Source of the DNA: Lachnospiraceae bacterium UBA4260 | GTDB lineage: Bacteria > Bacillota > Clostridia > Lachnospirales > Lachnospiraceae | DNA length: 39,457 nucleotides | Reading direction: 5' to 3' | Assembly (NCBI GenBank): GCA_002395235.1 | Contig: DGWK01000037.1 | Coordinates: 71,777-111,233, forward strand | Part shown: positions 1-8,081 of the stretch, piece by piece | How positions within the stretch are numbered: position 1 is the stretch's first letter | How the letters are laid out: each line of letters starts with the position of its first letter | Notes under the pieces: model-generated | Told to the model about the DNA's origin: nothing | Seen by the model: only the letters and a program-made list of their open reading frames with translations | Database searches by the model: none | Translations under genes and position numbers: made by a program

Positions 1-41
1 GGATATTCCACCGAAGAAGGGTTTTAAAAGAGGGTATACAC
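1..41. repeat. Dispersed hairpin repeat, copy 1 (cut by window edge)
   Basis: Bases 1-21 are the right part of a hairpin (GGA, loop TAT, TCCAC, then GAAGAAGGG), followed by a 20-base flank at 22-41 ending GTATACAC. The reverse complement of 1-41 matches 24442-24482 at 40 of 41 positions by eye. The left half lies outside the window. It sits just beyond the 3' end of thiN, so it may also act as a transcription stop. See the pair at 24442-24600. Confidence 0.85.
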
Positions 42-61
42 AATTTTGGAGTTAAAGCCCG

Positions 62-763
62 TTAACCGAAGGGGGCCGCGCCTCCCTTGTTGATAAGGCC
101 GCGCGTCAGAACCAGAAGTCCTGTGCCTTTCCCTATGGAGAACAGTGCGGGCCTTCTCTCCTCGCGGGGCAGCGTCCGGGGCAGCGTCTCATTGCTGCAG
201 CCCACCGGATAATCATTGCAGACGACGGCGTGTTCCACTTCGTACTTCATGCCGCAGATGGTCACATCTTCAAGGCAGTCGCCCAGCGAAAATAAGGACA
301 CAGTTCCTTCAAAATCATCAGGGATTATGAACTGCCCCGGTCCCAGTACCGTGACGCGGGTATTCCGGTCAATCAGCCAGGCTCTGCCACCGTTTCGTAA
401 AATCCACACCATGACCTGAATATTGGCCATCGTGTGATCGAGTCTCCCTCCCAGGGCGCCGTAGATCAGAAATTCCTTATAGCCTCTGCTGATCCCAAGC
501 CGGGCTGCTGCCATTGTGTCTGTGTCGTCCTTGACAACGGGAAACTGCCGGAAGTGATCCTCCCCCATGGCTCTGTATTTTGCCACCGTTTCCTCGTACT
601 CCGCTCCCAGGGAGTCGAAATCGCCCAGAAGGAAATCCGGTTCTATACCGCATTCGTCCAGGTGCTTCAGTCCGCCGTCCACGGCGACCACCCAGTCCCC
701 CGGCCGGCGATCGATCTCCATAGGCTGAAACTCCCCGGCGCACATCATGATACATCTGCCCAT
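62..763 (-). CDS. thiN: Thiamine diphosphokinase
   Basis: Transfers a diphosphate from ATP to thiamine to make the cofactor thiamine diphosphate in the cytosol. The 233 residues fit the family length. Family motifs are visible: VAVDGG and the LGDFDSLG loop near residues 25-55, KDDTD near residue 80, and GGRLDH near residues 105-110. These belong to the thiamine pyrophosphokinase catalytic domain, with the C-terminal thiamine-binding domain behind. An AGGAAGG site lies 7 bases before the ATG. It is the last gene of the yicC-to-thiN run and is separated from pgsA by a GC-rich hairpin, so its expression may be lower than that of the upstream genes (inference). Confidence 0.93.
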   Translation of the reverse strand: MGRCIMMCAGEFQPMEIDRRPGDWVVAVDGGLKHLDECGIEPDFLLGDFDSLGAEYEETVAKYRAMGEDHFRQFPVVKDDTDTMAAARLGISRGYKEFLIYGALGGRLDHTMANIQVMVWILRNGGRAWLIDRNTRVTVLGPGQFIIPDDFEGTVSLFSLGDCLEDVTICGMKYEVEHAVVCNDYPVGCSNETLPRTLPREERRPALFSIGKGTGLLVLTRGLINKGGAAPFG

Positions 764-790
764 CGCGAAACCTTCCTCTCAACGAAATAT

Positions 791-817
791 GCCCTGCCGG
801 GACGGACCCGGCAGGGC
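791..817. terminator. Strong GC-rich hairpin between pgsA and thiN
   Basis: GCCCTGCCGGG and CCCGGCAGGGC form an 11-bp stem with a 5-base loop. On the minus strand the hairpin is followed by only a weak T-rich stretch (ATATTTCGTT), so it may be a partial terminator or an mRNA-stabilising end rather than a full stop. Confidence 0.65.
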
Positions 818-832
818 TTTGTTGGAAATCGA

Positions 833-1369
833 TTATTTATCTCCTGCCAGCACCTGCTTATTGGCCATAATGTATGTCCAGAGCGAGATGAGAGTCAGGG
901 CCAGCGCGATCCACATCACGATATTCGTGACGATCTGCAGCTGAGGAATGTTCATGATCATCAGAATGATCATGATCATCTGGAACGTGGTCTTGAACTT
1001 GCCCCAGTAGTTGGCGGCGATCACGACGCCGTTCTCTGCGGCCACCAGGCGGAATCCGCTGATGATGAATTCTCTCGCCACAATGATCACGACAATCCAG
1101 GAGGGGATCCTGCCCAGCTCGACCAGGCAGATCATGCCGGAGATCGTGAGGATCTTGTCCGCCAGGGGATCCATGAACTTTCCGAAGTTCGTGACCAGAT
1201 TATATTTTCTGGCAATGTAGCCGTCCGCGAAATCGGTCAGCGAGGCGATGACGAAGAGCGCCAGGGCTACCCATTTCAGGGAGTCATTCGTCTTGGAGAG
1301 CAGCAGCGCTGCAACAAAGAAAGGAACCAATACCATACGCACAACAGTGAGTTTATTCGGCAGATTCAT
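833..1369 (-). CDS. pgsA: CDP-diacylglycerol--glycerol-3-phosphate 3-phosphatidyltransferase
   Basis: Integral membrane enzyme that makes phosphatidylglycerol phosphate, the first committed step to phosphatidylglycerol and cardiolipin. The 178 residues contain the CDP-alcohol phosphotransferase signature DG-x2-AR-x8-G-x3-D-x3-D (DGYIAR ... GKFMDPLAD, about residues 49-71) and several hydrophobic segments. The start codon overlaps the rimO stop by 4 bases (ATGA) and has AGGAGG inside the rimO end, so the two are probably translationally coupled. A rimO-pgsA pair is common in Firmicutes. Confidence 0.95.
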   Translation of the reverse strand: MNLPNKLTVVRMVLVPFFVAALLLSKTNDSLKWVALALFVIASLTDFADGYIARKYNLVTNFGKFMDPLADKILTISGMICLVELGRIPSWIVVIIVAREFIISGFRLVAAENGVVIAANYWGKFKTTFQMIMIILMIMNIPQLQIVTNIVMWIALALTLISLWTYIMANKQVLAGDK

Positions 1370-2706
1370 AATAATCCTCCTATAAGATCATATTCTCTGG
1401 AACCGGTGATCTTTACTTTCACAAGATCACCTGTCATCAGTTCTCTCTGTGTCTCAATGAACACCGCCCCGTCTATGCCGGGAGCGTCCTTATATGTTCT
1501 CGCAAGGTATACCTGTTCACCCACGAGCTGCCCTTCCACCAGCACTTCCAGCTCACGGCCTTCCATTTCGGCCGCTGTCTCGAAAGCGATCTGCTGCTGC
1601 AGGAGCATAAGCTCTTTCTGTCTCTTTTTTCGAACCCGCGCGGGGATCTGAGGGGACATCTTAGCCGCGGGAGTTCCCTCCTCTTTCGAGTATGTGAATA
1701 CTCCCAGGCGGTCAAAGCGCATCTCCCTGACAAAATCCAGAAGCTCTCTGTGGTCCTCTTCCTTCTCTCCCGGAAAACCGGTGATGAGTGTCGTCCGCAG
1801 GCAGATGTCCGGCATCATTTCGCGCAGCATGGCGATCTTCTGCTTCAGTTCCTGCTTGTCGGTGCGCCTTCCCATTTTCTTGAGGATGCTGTCCGACGCG
1901 TGCTGGATCGGCATATCGATATAGTGGAGGACCTTGGGGATATCCCTCATCGCTTCCGCGATCTCGACGGTGATCTCCTCGGGATAGCAGTACATCAGGC
2001 GGATCCACTCGATGCCTTCGATCTGCGCCAGGTCCCGAAGAAGCTCCGGGAGCGCCTTGTGACCGTACAGATCGGTGCCGTAGAGGGTCGTCTCCTGGGC
2101 GACCAGGATCAGCTCCTTGATCCCCTGGGAGGCAAGTGCCTTCGCCTGCTCCACCAGTTCCTCCTTGGGAACGCTCCTGTAGCGCCCGCGGATCGAGGGG
2201 ATGACGCAGTAAGTGCAGCACTTGTCGCACCCTTCCGCGATCTTGAGGTAGCTGTAATAGCCTCCCGTCGTGACGACGCGGTCCGCTTTCGTCCCGATCC
2301 TCTCGTTCTCGTTCTCCACGAGCAGGTGCCCGTTGGAACCGACCGGTCCGTCCGCGGCCAGGATCTCCTCCAGAATCTCGGCGATCCTGCTCTCGGCAGT
2401 GGTGCCGATCACGGCGTCCACTTCCGGGATTTCCTTCAGCACTTCGTCCTTGTAGCGCTGCGCCATGCAGCCCGTCACGATCAGAGCCTTGAGACTTCCT
2501 TCCGTGCGCAGCTGCGCCAGCGAGAGGATCTGGTCGATGCTCTCCTTCTGCGCGTCCATGATAAAACAGCACGTGTTGACGATCGCGGCGTCGGCCTCGT
2601 TCTCATCGTCCGTAAAGGAAAAGCCCTTTTCTCTGAGAGATCCCAGCATTTCCTCCGAATCCACAAGATTCTTATCACATCCTAAGGAAACAAAAAGGAT
2701 CTTCAT
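1366..2706 (-). CDS. rimO: Ribosomal protein S12 methylthiotransferase
   Basis: Radical SAM enzyme that adds a methylthio group to the conserved aspartate of ribosomal protein S12. Of 446 residues, about 1-120 are the N-terminal MTTase domain (GCDKN near 9-13, VNTCCF near 44-49, TGCMAQR near 78-84). The radical SAM domain carries CDKCCTYC (C-x3-C-x2-C, near 159-166), and a TRAM domain fills about 378-440. The GCDKN start and overall pattern fit RimO better than MiaB. It overlaps rpoZ upstream and pgsA downstream by 4 bases each. Confidence 0.95.
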   Translation of the reverse strand: MKILFVSLGCDKNLVDSEEMLGSLREKGFSFTDDENEADAAIVNTCCFIMDAQKESIDQILSLAQLRTEGSLKALIVTGCMAQRYKDEVLKEIPEVDAVIGTTAESRIAEILEEILAADGPVGSNGHLLVENENERIGTKADRVVTTGGYYSYLKIAEGCDKCCTYCVIPSIRGRYRSVPKEELVEQAKALASQGIKELILVAQETTLYGTDLYGHKALPELLRDLAQIEGIEWIRLMYCYPEEITVEIAEAMRDIPKVLHYIDMPIQHASDSILKKMGRRTDKQELKQKIAMLREMMPDICLRTTLITGFPGEKEEDHRELLDFVREMRFDRLGVFTYSKEEGTPAAKMSPQIPARVRKKRQKELMLLQQQIAFETAAEMEGRELEVLVEGQLVGEQVYLARTYKDAPGIDGAVFIETQRELMTGDLVKVKITGSREYDLIGGLL

Positions 2707-3071
2707 TCGGTGACGTCATCTCCTTCAGAATGAATTTCTCCCGGGGCTCCTTCTTTAAACGCTTCCTCTTCCGAAGCGGCTTTCTCGTCTTCTTCGCTCT
2801 CTTCTTCAAAGATCTCGGACTCGTCATCTTCGTCGGGCTCGTTCTCGGACAGGATGCGGATCTTCCCCTGATTGAGCTCCTCCACAGCGATGGAGAGGGG
2901 CTTCTCGCCTTCCGGAACATCGATCAGCGGCTCGTCGCCGTCCACGATCTGTCTCGCTCTCTTGGCTGTCGCCATGACGATGGAGTAGCGGCTGTTGATG
3001 ACGGGCGTCTCGCCTTCTTCAACGCCTTTATTGACGACCTGCATTAAATCCACGTAAGAGGGATGAATCAT
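2703..3071 (-). CDS. rpoZ: DNA-directed RNA polymerase omega subunit
   Basis: Small subunit that helps assemble RNA polymerase. The N-terminal 75 residues (MIHPSYVDL, the SRYSIVMATAKRARQI helix, the PLSIAVEEL segment) match omega. It lies directly downstream of gmk, the usual Firmicute order. At 122 residues it is longer than many omegas because of a C-terminal tail of about 45 residues that is almost all Glu, Asp, Ser and Ala, expected to be disordered. The stop overlaps the rimO start. Confidence 0.93.
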   Translation of the reverse strand: MIHPSYVDLMQVVNKGVEEGETPVINSRYSIVMATAKRARQIVDGDEPLIDVPEGEKPLSIAVEELNQGKIRILSENEPDEDDESEIFEEESEEDEKAASEEEAFKEGAPGEIHSEGDDVTE

Positions 3072-3194
3072 TTTAATACCTGTTCCTTTCTTATATACGC
3101 TCCTGTGCGCCTATTTCCTCATCCATTCGCATAGAGGCGCACAGATCATCATGCAAATAATTACTATATCACAGATTTTGCTCTTTTGTATAGC

Positions 3195-3842
3195 TTATTC
3201 GGTGTGTTTTTTGATGATCTCCAGCAGGTCGGAGATAAATTCCTTCTTGTACTGCGGGTCGTACCGCACGCCGCCCTCGTTCTTTTCGACGATGCGGTTC
3301 ACTTCCCTGGCGCAGTCTTCGATCTTGTCATTGATGACTATGAAGTCATAGTCCTTCATATGCTCCGCCTCTTCGATGGCTCTCTTGAAGCGCCTCAGGA
3401 TCTGATCATGTGTCTCCGTCTTTCTCCCGATGAGCCGCTTTGCCATCTCCCTCGCGCTGGGCGTGGTGATAAAGATCAGGACCGCGTCGGGATATTTTTC
3501 CTTGATCTGCATGGCACCCTGGACCTCGATCTCCAGGATCACGTTCTTGCCCTCCCTCGTATTCCGGATCACGAAATCCTTGGGCGTCCCGTAATAGTGG
3601 TCCGCATAGCCCGCGTGCTCGAGGAAGCCGTCCTCGACGATCATATTCTCGAATTTTTCATTTGTGACAAAATAGTAATTGACGCCGTCCTTCTCCCCTT
3701 CCCTGGGTTTTCTGGTCGTCATCGATACGGAGAGAACATAGTGGCCGAAGTCCTGTAAGAGCTTCTTGACCACCGTGCCTTTTCCGACGCCGGAGAAACC
3801 GGAAATGATCACTATTTTGCCGGGTCTCTTTTCATCTGCCAT
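3195..3842 (-). CDS. gmk: Guanylate kinase
   Basis: Phosphorylates GMP to GDP with ATP. The 215 residues show the P-loop GFSGVGKGT (about 15-23), the GMP-binding stretch with TTRKPREGEKDGVNYYF (about 41-57), and the RLIGRKTET lid region. AGAGGATT precedes the ATG. It lies between remA and rpoZ, an order conserved in Firmicutes. The 120 bases between its stop and rpoZ show no clear terminator, so cotranscription is likely. Confidence 0.97.
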   Translation of the reverse strand: MADEKRPGKIVIISGFSGVGKGTVVKKLLQDFGHYVLSVSMTTRKPREGEKDGVNYYFVTNEKFENMIVEDGFLEHAGYADHYYGTPKDFVIRNTREGKNVILEIEVQGAMQIKEKYPDAVLIFITTPSAREMAKRLIGRKTETHDQILRRFKRAIEEAEHMKDYDFIVINDKIEDCAREVNRIVEKNEGGVRYDPQYKKEFISDLLEIIKKHTE

Positions 3843-3898
3843 ATACTGTAATCCTCTTTCCTGCGGCTCCGATCGCGGCCGCTCCTCTTAAGCACTTT

Positions 3899-4201
3899 TT
3901 ATCCTTGCTCTTCTTCCGATGTGTCTTCCGGCACGCTCTCCCTGCCGGGCGCTTCGCTCCCTCCCTGGGCTCTCCCCCGGATTGTCTCCGGAAGAAGGGC
4001 CGAGAGCACGACGCGGTCGTTTTCCATGATGATCACGGCCTTGGTCTTCCGCCCCTGGGTGGCGTCCACGGCTCTGCCGTCCTCCTTGGCCCGGGAGACC
4101 AGGCGCTTTACCGGCGCCGAGTCGGGACTGACGATGGCTATGATCTTTCCCGCGTTAACTGTATTGCCGAAACCGATATTGATAAACCTGAACATATCCA
4201 T
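3899..4201 (-). CDS. remA: RemA-like DNA-binding regulator (DUF370)
   Basis: The N-terminal 75 residues (FRFINIGFGNTVNAGKI, then SAPVKRLVSRAKEDGRAVDATQGRKTKAVII) match the DUF370/RemA family, which in Bacillus subtilis activates biofilm-matrix and osmoprotection genes by binding DNA as an oligomeric ring. The 100 residues include about 25 extra at the C-terminus, rich in Gly, Glu and Pro, which look disordered. The neighbours yicC and gmk are the standard context for this family. Met3 is a possible alternative start; no strong ribosome binding site separates the two. Confidence 0.88.
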   Translation of the reverse strand: MDMFRFINIGFGNTVNAGKIIAIVSPDSAPVKRLVSRAKEDGRAVDATQGRKTKAVIIMENDRVVLSALLPETIRGRAQGGSEAPGRESVPEDTSEEEQG

Positions 4202-4214
4202 TTTAACGGCCCGC

Positions 4215-5093
4215 TCACTCTATGTTCTGGATCTGCTCCCTGACCTTCTCGACGGTCGTCTTGAGCTCGATGGCCCTGTCGGAGACTTCCAGGTTGTCGG
4301 ACTTGGAGAGAATGGTGTTGGACTCGCGGTTCATCTCCTGGGCAATGAAGTCGAGCTTTCTGCCCACGCCCTCGCTTCCGTCCAGCGCCTCTCTGGTCGC
4401 GTTGATATGGCTCTGCAGGCGCACGAGTTCCTCGTCCACGCAGACCTTGTCCGCGTAGATGGTCACTTCCTGAAGGATCCTGCTGTCCTCGATCACGTTG
4501 TCGCCGATCAGCTCCTTGACCTTGTCGTACAGGCGCTGCCTGTAAGCGGTCACGATCTGCGGCGAGCGCTCCGTGATGAAGTCCACATGGCTCTGCATCT
4601 CGTCCAGCTTGCCGTTGAGATCATTTCTGAGGAATTCGCCCTCCCGGGTCCTGGCCTCAAGGAAGTTCTCCGCCGCCTCGCGCACCACGTCGCGCAGGCT
4701 CTCCCAGAGCTGCACGGGATCCATGGGCTCCTCTTCCATCGTAAAGACGTCGGGATATTTTGACAGAGAAGAAACCCGGATGTCGTCGTCGAGTCCGTAT
4801 TCCTCCGCCATCTGCCTGAGGTACTTCAGGTACTCGCCGGCGATCTTGCTGTTATACTTGACCTGCATGTTGGCTTCCTGCAGATCTTCGTAGGTGATAT
4901 ATACGTCTACCTTGCCGCGCGCGATGTACTTCTTGAGCTCCGCGCGGATGCTCGACTCAAGCATGCCGAGCTGTCTGGGCATCTTGATCCCGATATCGAG
5001 ATAGCGGTTGTTAACAGATTTGATCTCTACCGTGATCTTGAGGTCTTCGTTCGCAAACTCTGCCCGACCGTATCCTGTCATGCTCTTGATCAT
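4215..5093 (-). CDS. YicC/YloC family endoribonuclease
   Basis: Begins MIKSMTGYGRAE, the hallmark start of the family, and ends with the DUF1732 domain (LDFIAQEMNRESNTI ... ELKTTVEKVREQIQNIE). Members from E. coli and B. subtilis have been reported as endoribonucleases. I chose the ATG at 5093 over the one five codons upstream because GGAGG lies 8 bases before it, and because GGAGG falls just inside the longer reading frame. It is the first gene of the yicC-remA-gmk-rpoZ-rimO-pgsA-thiN run, with a good promoter at 5125-5153. Confidence 0.93.
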   Translation of the reverse strand: MIKSMTGYGRAEFANEDLKITVEIKSVNNRYLDIGIKMPRQLGMLESSIRAELKKYIARGKVDVYITYEDLQEANMQVKYNSKIAGEYLKYLRQMAEEYGLDDDIRVSSLSKYPDVFTMEEEPMDPVQLWESLRDVVREAAENFLEARTREGEFLRNDLNGKLDEMQSHVDFITERSPQIVTAYRQRLYDKVKELIGDNVIEDSRILQEVTIYADKVCVDEELVRLQSHINATREALDGSEGVGRKLDFIAQEMNRESNTILSKSDNLEVSDRAIELKTTVEKVREQIQNIE

Positions 5094-5124
5094 AATGTAA
5101 TCCTCCATAGATTGTATATAGCCG

Positions 5125-5153
5125 ATTTTACTGCTCTTTCAGAGCTTTGTAAA
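5125..5153 (-). promoter_or_regulatory. Housekeeping sigma promoter for yicC
   Basis: Read on the minus strand, TTTACA (5153-5148), a 17-base spacer and TAAAAT (5130-5125). Transcription would start about 25 bases before the yicC ATG and probably covers the whole cluster to thiN. Confidence 0.7.
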
Positions 5154-5195
5154 GCAAAGCAGAGCCTTACGACCAGCGGTTTAACGGACCGGAAG

Positions 5196-5224
5196 GCGAC
5201 AACACTCCCGTCTTGTGCTATAAT
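5196..5224 (+). promoter_or_regulatory. Housekeeping sigma promoter for rqcH
   Basis: GCGACA, a 17-base spacer and a perfect TATAAT at 5219-5224, about 55 bases upstream of the rqcH ATG. It is divergent to the yicC promoter. Confidence 0.65.
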
Positions 5225-5286
5225 CAGATGATTTACCTATTGCCTATGAACAAGCACGAAACATATACGAAAGGAGCCGCATATTT

Positions 5287-7131
5287 ATGGCTTTTGACGG
5301 CATCACGACCGCCTGTCTCTGTAAGGAGCTTAGCGACAGACTGACGGGCGCAAGAATATACAAAATAGCGCAGACGGACCGCGACGAGCTGGTCCTCACA
5401 CTCAAGCCCACCGCCGAGTGCGGCGGCGGCCAGTGCAGGCTCTACCTCTCGGCCGACGCCTCGCTCCCGCTCGCTTATTTTACGTCTGTCTCCAGGCAGG
5501 CGCCCCTGCAGGCCCCGGCTTTCTGCATGCTCCTGCGCAAGCACCTGCAGAACGGGCGGATCCTTTCCGTGACGCAGCCCGGCCTCGAGAGAATCCTGCG
5601 CTTTGAGGTGGAACACCTCGACGAGATGGGCGACCTCTGCCGGCACACCCTGGTCATCGAGCTCATGGGCAAGCACAGCAATATCATCTTCCTGGACGAC
5701 AAAGAGCAGATCGTGGACAGCATCAAACACATCTCCTCTCTGGTAAGTTCCGTCAGGGAAGTACTTCCGGGCAGGCCCTATTTTATCCCCGACACCAGGG
5801 GCAAGAAGAACCCGCTCGAGGAAAGTGAGGACGCGTTCGACGCGCTGCTGCGCACGCAGCAGATTCCTCCGGCAAAGCTACTGCTCGCCTCCTACACGGG
5901 AATCTCCACGCAGATGGCCGAAGAACTCTGCTACCGCGCGGGCCTCTCCAACGACCGGAGTGCCTCTTCCATGAGCCCGGAAGACCGTACCGCCCTGTGG
6001 AGAGATTTTAACGGCCTGATGCAGGACGTGCGTGCCGGGCGATTTGCCCCCTGTATCTGCTATAAAAAGGAAGAAGGCGGCCGCCGCGGCGAGCCCGTCG
6101 GCTACTCCGCCGTTCCCATGCGCGTCTACTCCGATTTCGAGGGGCGCTTTGAAGAAGTACGCTTCGACTCCGTCTCGGAGCTGCTCGAGACCTTCTACGC
6201 GCAGAAAAATGAAGTCACTCGCACCCGCCAGAAGTCGGTGGACCTGCGCCGCATCGTGCAGACCATCCTCGAGCGCGACGTGCACAAATATGACCTGCAG
6301 TGCAAGCAGCTGCGCGACACCGAAAAAAGGGACAAGTACAGGCTCTACGGAGAGCTGCTCAACGCCTACGCCTGCTCCATCCCGGCGGGCGAAAAGTCCT
6401 GCGAGGTCGACAACTACTACACCGGCGAGAAGGTCCGCATTCCGCTGGATCCCACGCTGACGCCGACGCAGAACGCCAAGCGATATTTTGACCGATATAC
6501 CAAGCTCAAGAGGACCAACGAGGCCCTCACCAAGCTGATCGCCGAGGTCAAGGCCGAGATCGACCACCTCGAGAGCATCCGCACTTCGCTGGATCTTGCC
6601 ACGGACGAGGGCGACCTGGCGCAGATCCGGCAGGAGATGGAGGACAGCGGCCTGGTCCGCCGGCACTCGGGCAGCGGCAAAAAGCGCCCCGGCTTCGACA
6701 AATCCGGCAGCAAAAAAGGGAAGTCCCGCACGCCCGTCAGCAAGCCGCTGCACTACGTCAGCAGCGACGGCTACGACATCTACGTCGGCAAGAACAACAT
6801 CCAGAACGACCAGCTCACGTTCCATTTCGCGGACCCGACGGACATCTGGATGCACGCCAACGACATGCCCGGCTCCCACGTCATCCTGCGCGCCGGCGGC
6901 AAGTCCATGGACGAGATTCCCGACCGCACCTTCGAGGAGGCGGCCTCTCTCGCCGCCTATTACTCGGCCGGCCGCGAACAGGGCAAGGTGGAGATCGACT
7001 ATCTCCTGCGCCGGAACGTAAAGAAGCCGAGCGGCGCCAAGCCCGGTTTCGTCGTCTACTACACCAATTATTCCATTCTGGCCAAAGCCGAAATTTTGTG
7101 TCACAGGGACGTATCCGCTGACACATTTTGA
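5287..7131 (+). CDS. rqcH: RqcH/NFACT family ribosome quality control protein
   Basis: Bacterial Rqc2 homologue (older name: fibronectin-binding protein A). It binds stalled 50S subunits and recruits tRNA-Ala to add C-terminal alanine tails that mark nascent chains for degradation. Of 614 residues, about 1-250 are NFACT-N, 290-460 a helical/coiled-coil middle, and 490-595 NFACT-R (IYVGKNNIQND, DIWMHANDMPGSHV, KPSGAKPGFVVY). The pair GLER at 99-102 lines up with the Asp-Arg pair needed for tailing in B. subtilis, with Glu for Asp. An AAAGGAG site precedes the ATG. The last dozen residues, including CHRDVSADTF and the stop, are encoded by the repeat at 7095-7240, so the native C-terminus has probably been replaced. 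Confidence 0.93.
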   Translation: MAFDGITTACLCKELSDRLTGARIYKIAQTDRDELVLTLKPTAECGGGQCRLYLSADASLPLAYFTSVSRQAPLQAPAFCMLLRKHLQNGRILSVTQPGLERILRFEVEHLDEMGDLCRHTLVIELMGKHSNIIFLDDKEQIVDSIKHISSLVSSVREVLPGRPYFIPDTRGKKNPLEESEDAFDALLRTQQIPPAKLLLASYTGISTQMAEELCYRAGLSNDRSASSMSPEDRTALWRDFNGLMQDVRAGRFAPCICYKKEEGGRRGEPVGYSAVPMRVYSDFEGRFEEVRFDSVSELLETFYAQKNEVTRTRQKSVDLRRIVQTILERDVHKYDLQCKQLRDTEKRDKYRLYGELLNAYACSIPAGEKSCEVDNYYTGEKVRIPLDPTLTPTQNAKRYFDRYTKLKRTNEALTKLIAEVKAEIDHLESIRTSLDLATDEGDLAQIRQEMEDSGLVRRHSGSGKKRPGFDKSGSKKGKSRTPVSKPLHYVSSDGYDIYVGKNNIQNDQLTFHFADPTDIWMHANDMPGSHVILRAGGKSMDEIPDRTFEEAASLAAYYSAGREQGKVEIDYLLRRNVKKPSGAKPGFVVYYTNYSILAKAEILCHRDVSADTF

Positions 7132-7240
7132 CAGGCGCGAAAAAAGGGGCGGCCCCGGTGACACCAAAATGTGTCACTAGGGCCGCCCTCTTTCACGCCG
7201 ATCAAAATGTGTCAGCGGATACGTCCCCATGTCACAAACT
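7095..7240. repeat. Large REP-like nested palindrome
   Basis: Two perfect 26-base arms, 7106-7131 and 7202-7227, are inverted copies. Inside them lie shorter paired blocks: GGCG with CGCC, GGGCGGCCC with GGGCCGCCC, and TGACAC with GTGTCA around a short loop. The arms contain GACGTATCCGCTGACAC, resembling the TGACAC/GGGACG-type palindromes scattered in many Firmicute genomes and linked to Y1/REP-associated transposases (recalled, not searched). The element separates convergent rqcH and larE and supplies both stop codons. It could end transcription from both sides. Confidence 0.88.
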
Positions 7241-8041
7241 TTCGTTCATGCTTCCCGTCCGATATCCCTGCAGGTCCATCGAGACATATTTAAAGCCGTA
7301 TTCCAACATCTTCTCTGTGACCGCCTCCCGGTTCTCCAAGAGCTTTCCGAACTCGGAAGCCATCACTTCGATCCTCGCCAAAAGCCCGTCTTCGCCGTGG
7401 ATCCGCACGCGGTACTGCAAAAAGCCCATCTCCCGCAGGAGTTCCTCCGCTCTCTCGACCCGGAGAAGCTTTTCATCACTGATGGTCTCCCCGTAGACGA
7501 ATCTCGTGGCCAGGCAGGCCATGGATGGCTTGTTCCAGGTAGGAAGTCCCAGCCGCTCGGAAATCTCCCGGATCTCGCTCTTAGTGAGCTCCGCCGCCCG
7601 CAGCGGGCTCAGCACGCCCAGTTCCTTGATCGCGGCAAGTCCCGGCCTGTAATCAGCAAGATCGTCCAGGTTGGACCCTTCCGCGATCTTCTCGAACCCG
7701 TTCTCCCGGGCTGCCTCGATCATCCTGCCAAAGAGCTCTTTTTTGCAGATGTAGCACCGGTCCGCCGGGTTTTCCCTGAAGCCCGGTATAGACAGCTGAT
7801 CCACCTCCACGGTGATCCGCCGGACGCCGCTTGCGCGGCAAAACAGCTCCGCCTCCCGGTTCTCCCTCTCCGGAAATGAGTGTGAGACAGCGGTAACAGC
7901 CGCCACCTTATCGCTTCCCAGGGCGTCGATGGCCGCCCGCAGCAGGAGCGTTGAATCCACGCCCGCCGAAAAAGCCACGGCAAGCCTGCCCTCCGCCTTC
8001 AGAATATTACAGAGATCCCCGTATTTCTTATCCACGCTCAT
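7232..8041 (-). CDS. larE: ATP-dependent sacrificial sulfur transferase LarE family
   Basis: PP-loop enzyme that in Lactiplantibacillus adenylates the nickel-pincer precursor and donates sulfur from its own cysteine to build the lactate racemase cofactor. The 269 residues show the PP-loop FSAGVDSTLL (about 23-32) and the conserved NKPSMACLATRF, whose Cys matches the sacrificial position. A further CYICKK lies near residue 105. No larA, larB or larC is in the window. It is 40 bases downstream of galT on the same strand. The stop codon sits at the outer edge of the palindrome. Confidence 0.88.
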   Translation of the reverse strand: MSVDKKYGDLCNILKAEGRLAVAFSAGVDSTLLLRAAIDALGSDKVAAVTAVSHSFPERENREAELFCRASGVRRITVEVDQLSIPGFRENPADRCYICKKELFGRMIEAARENGFEKIAEGSNLDDLADYRPGLAAIKELGVLSPLRAAELTKSEIREISERLGLPTWNKPSMACLATRFVYGETISDEKLLRVERAEELLREMGFLQYRVRIHGEDGLLARIEVMASEFGKLLENREAVTEKMLEYGFKYVSMDLQGYRTGSMNESL

Positions 8042-8081
8042 AGATCAATTCCTTACAGACTCTCTTATTAAAAACTCTTTA

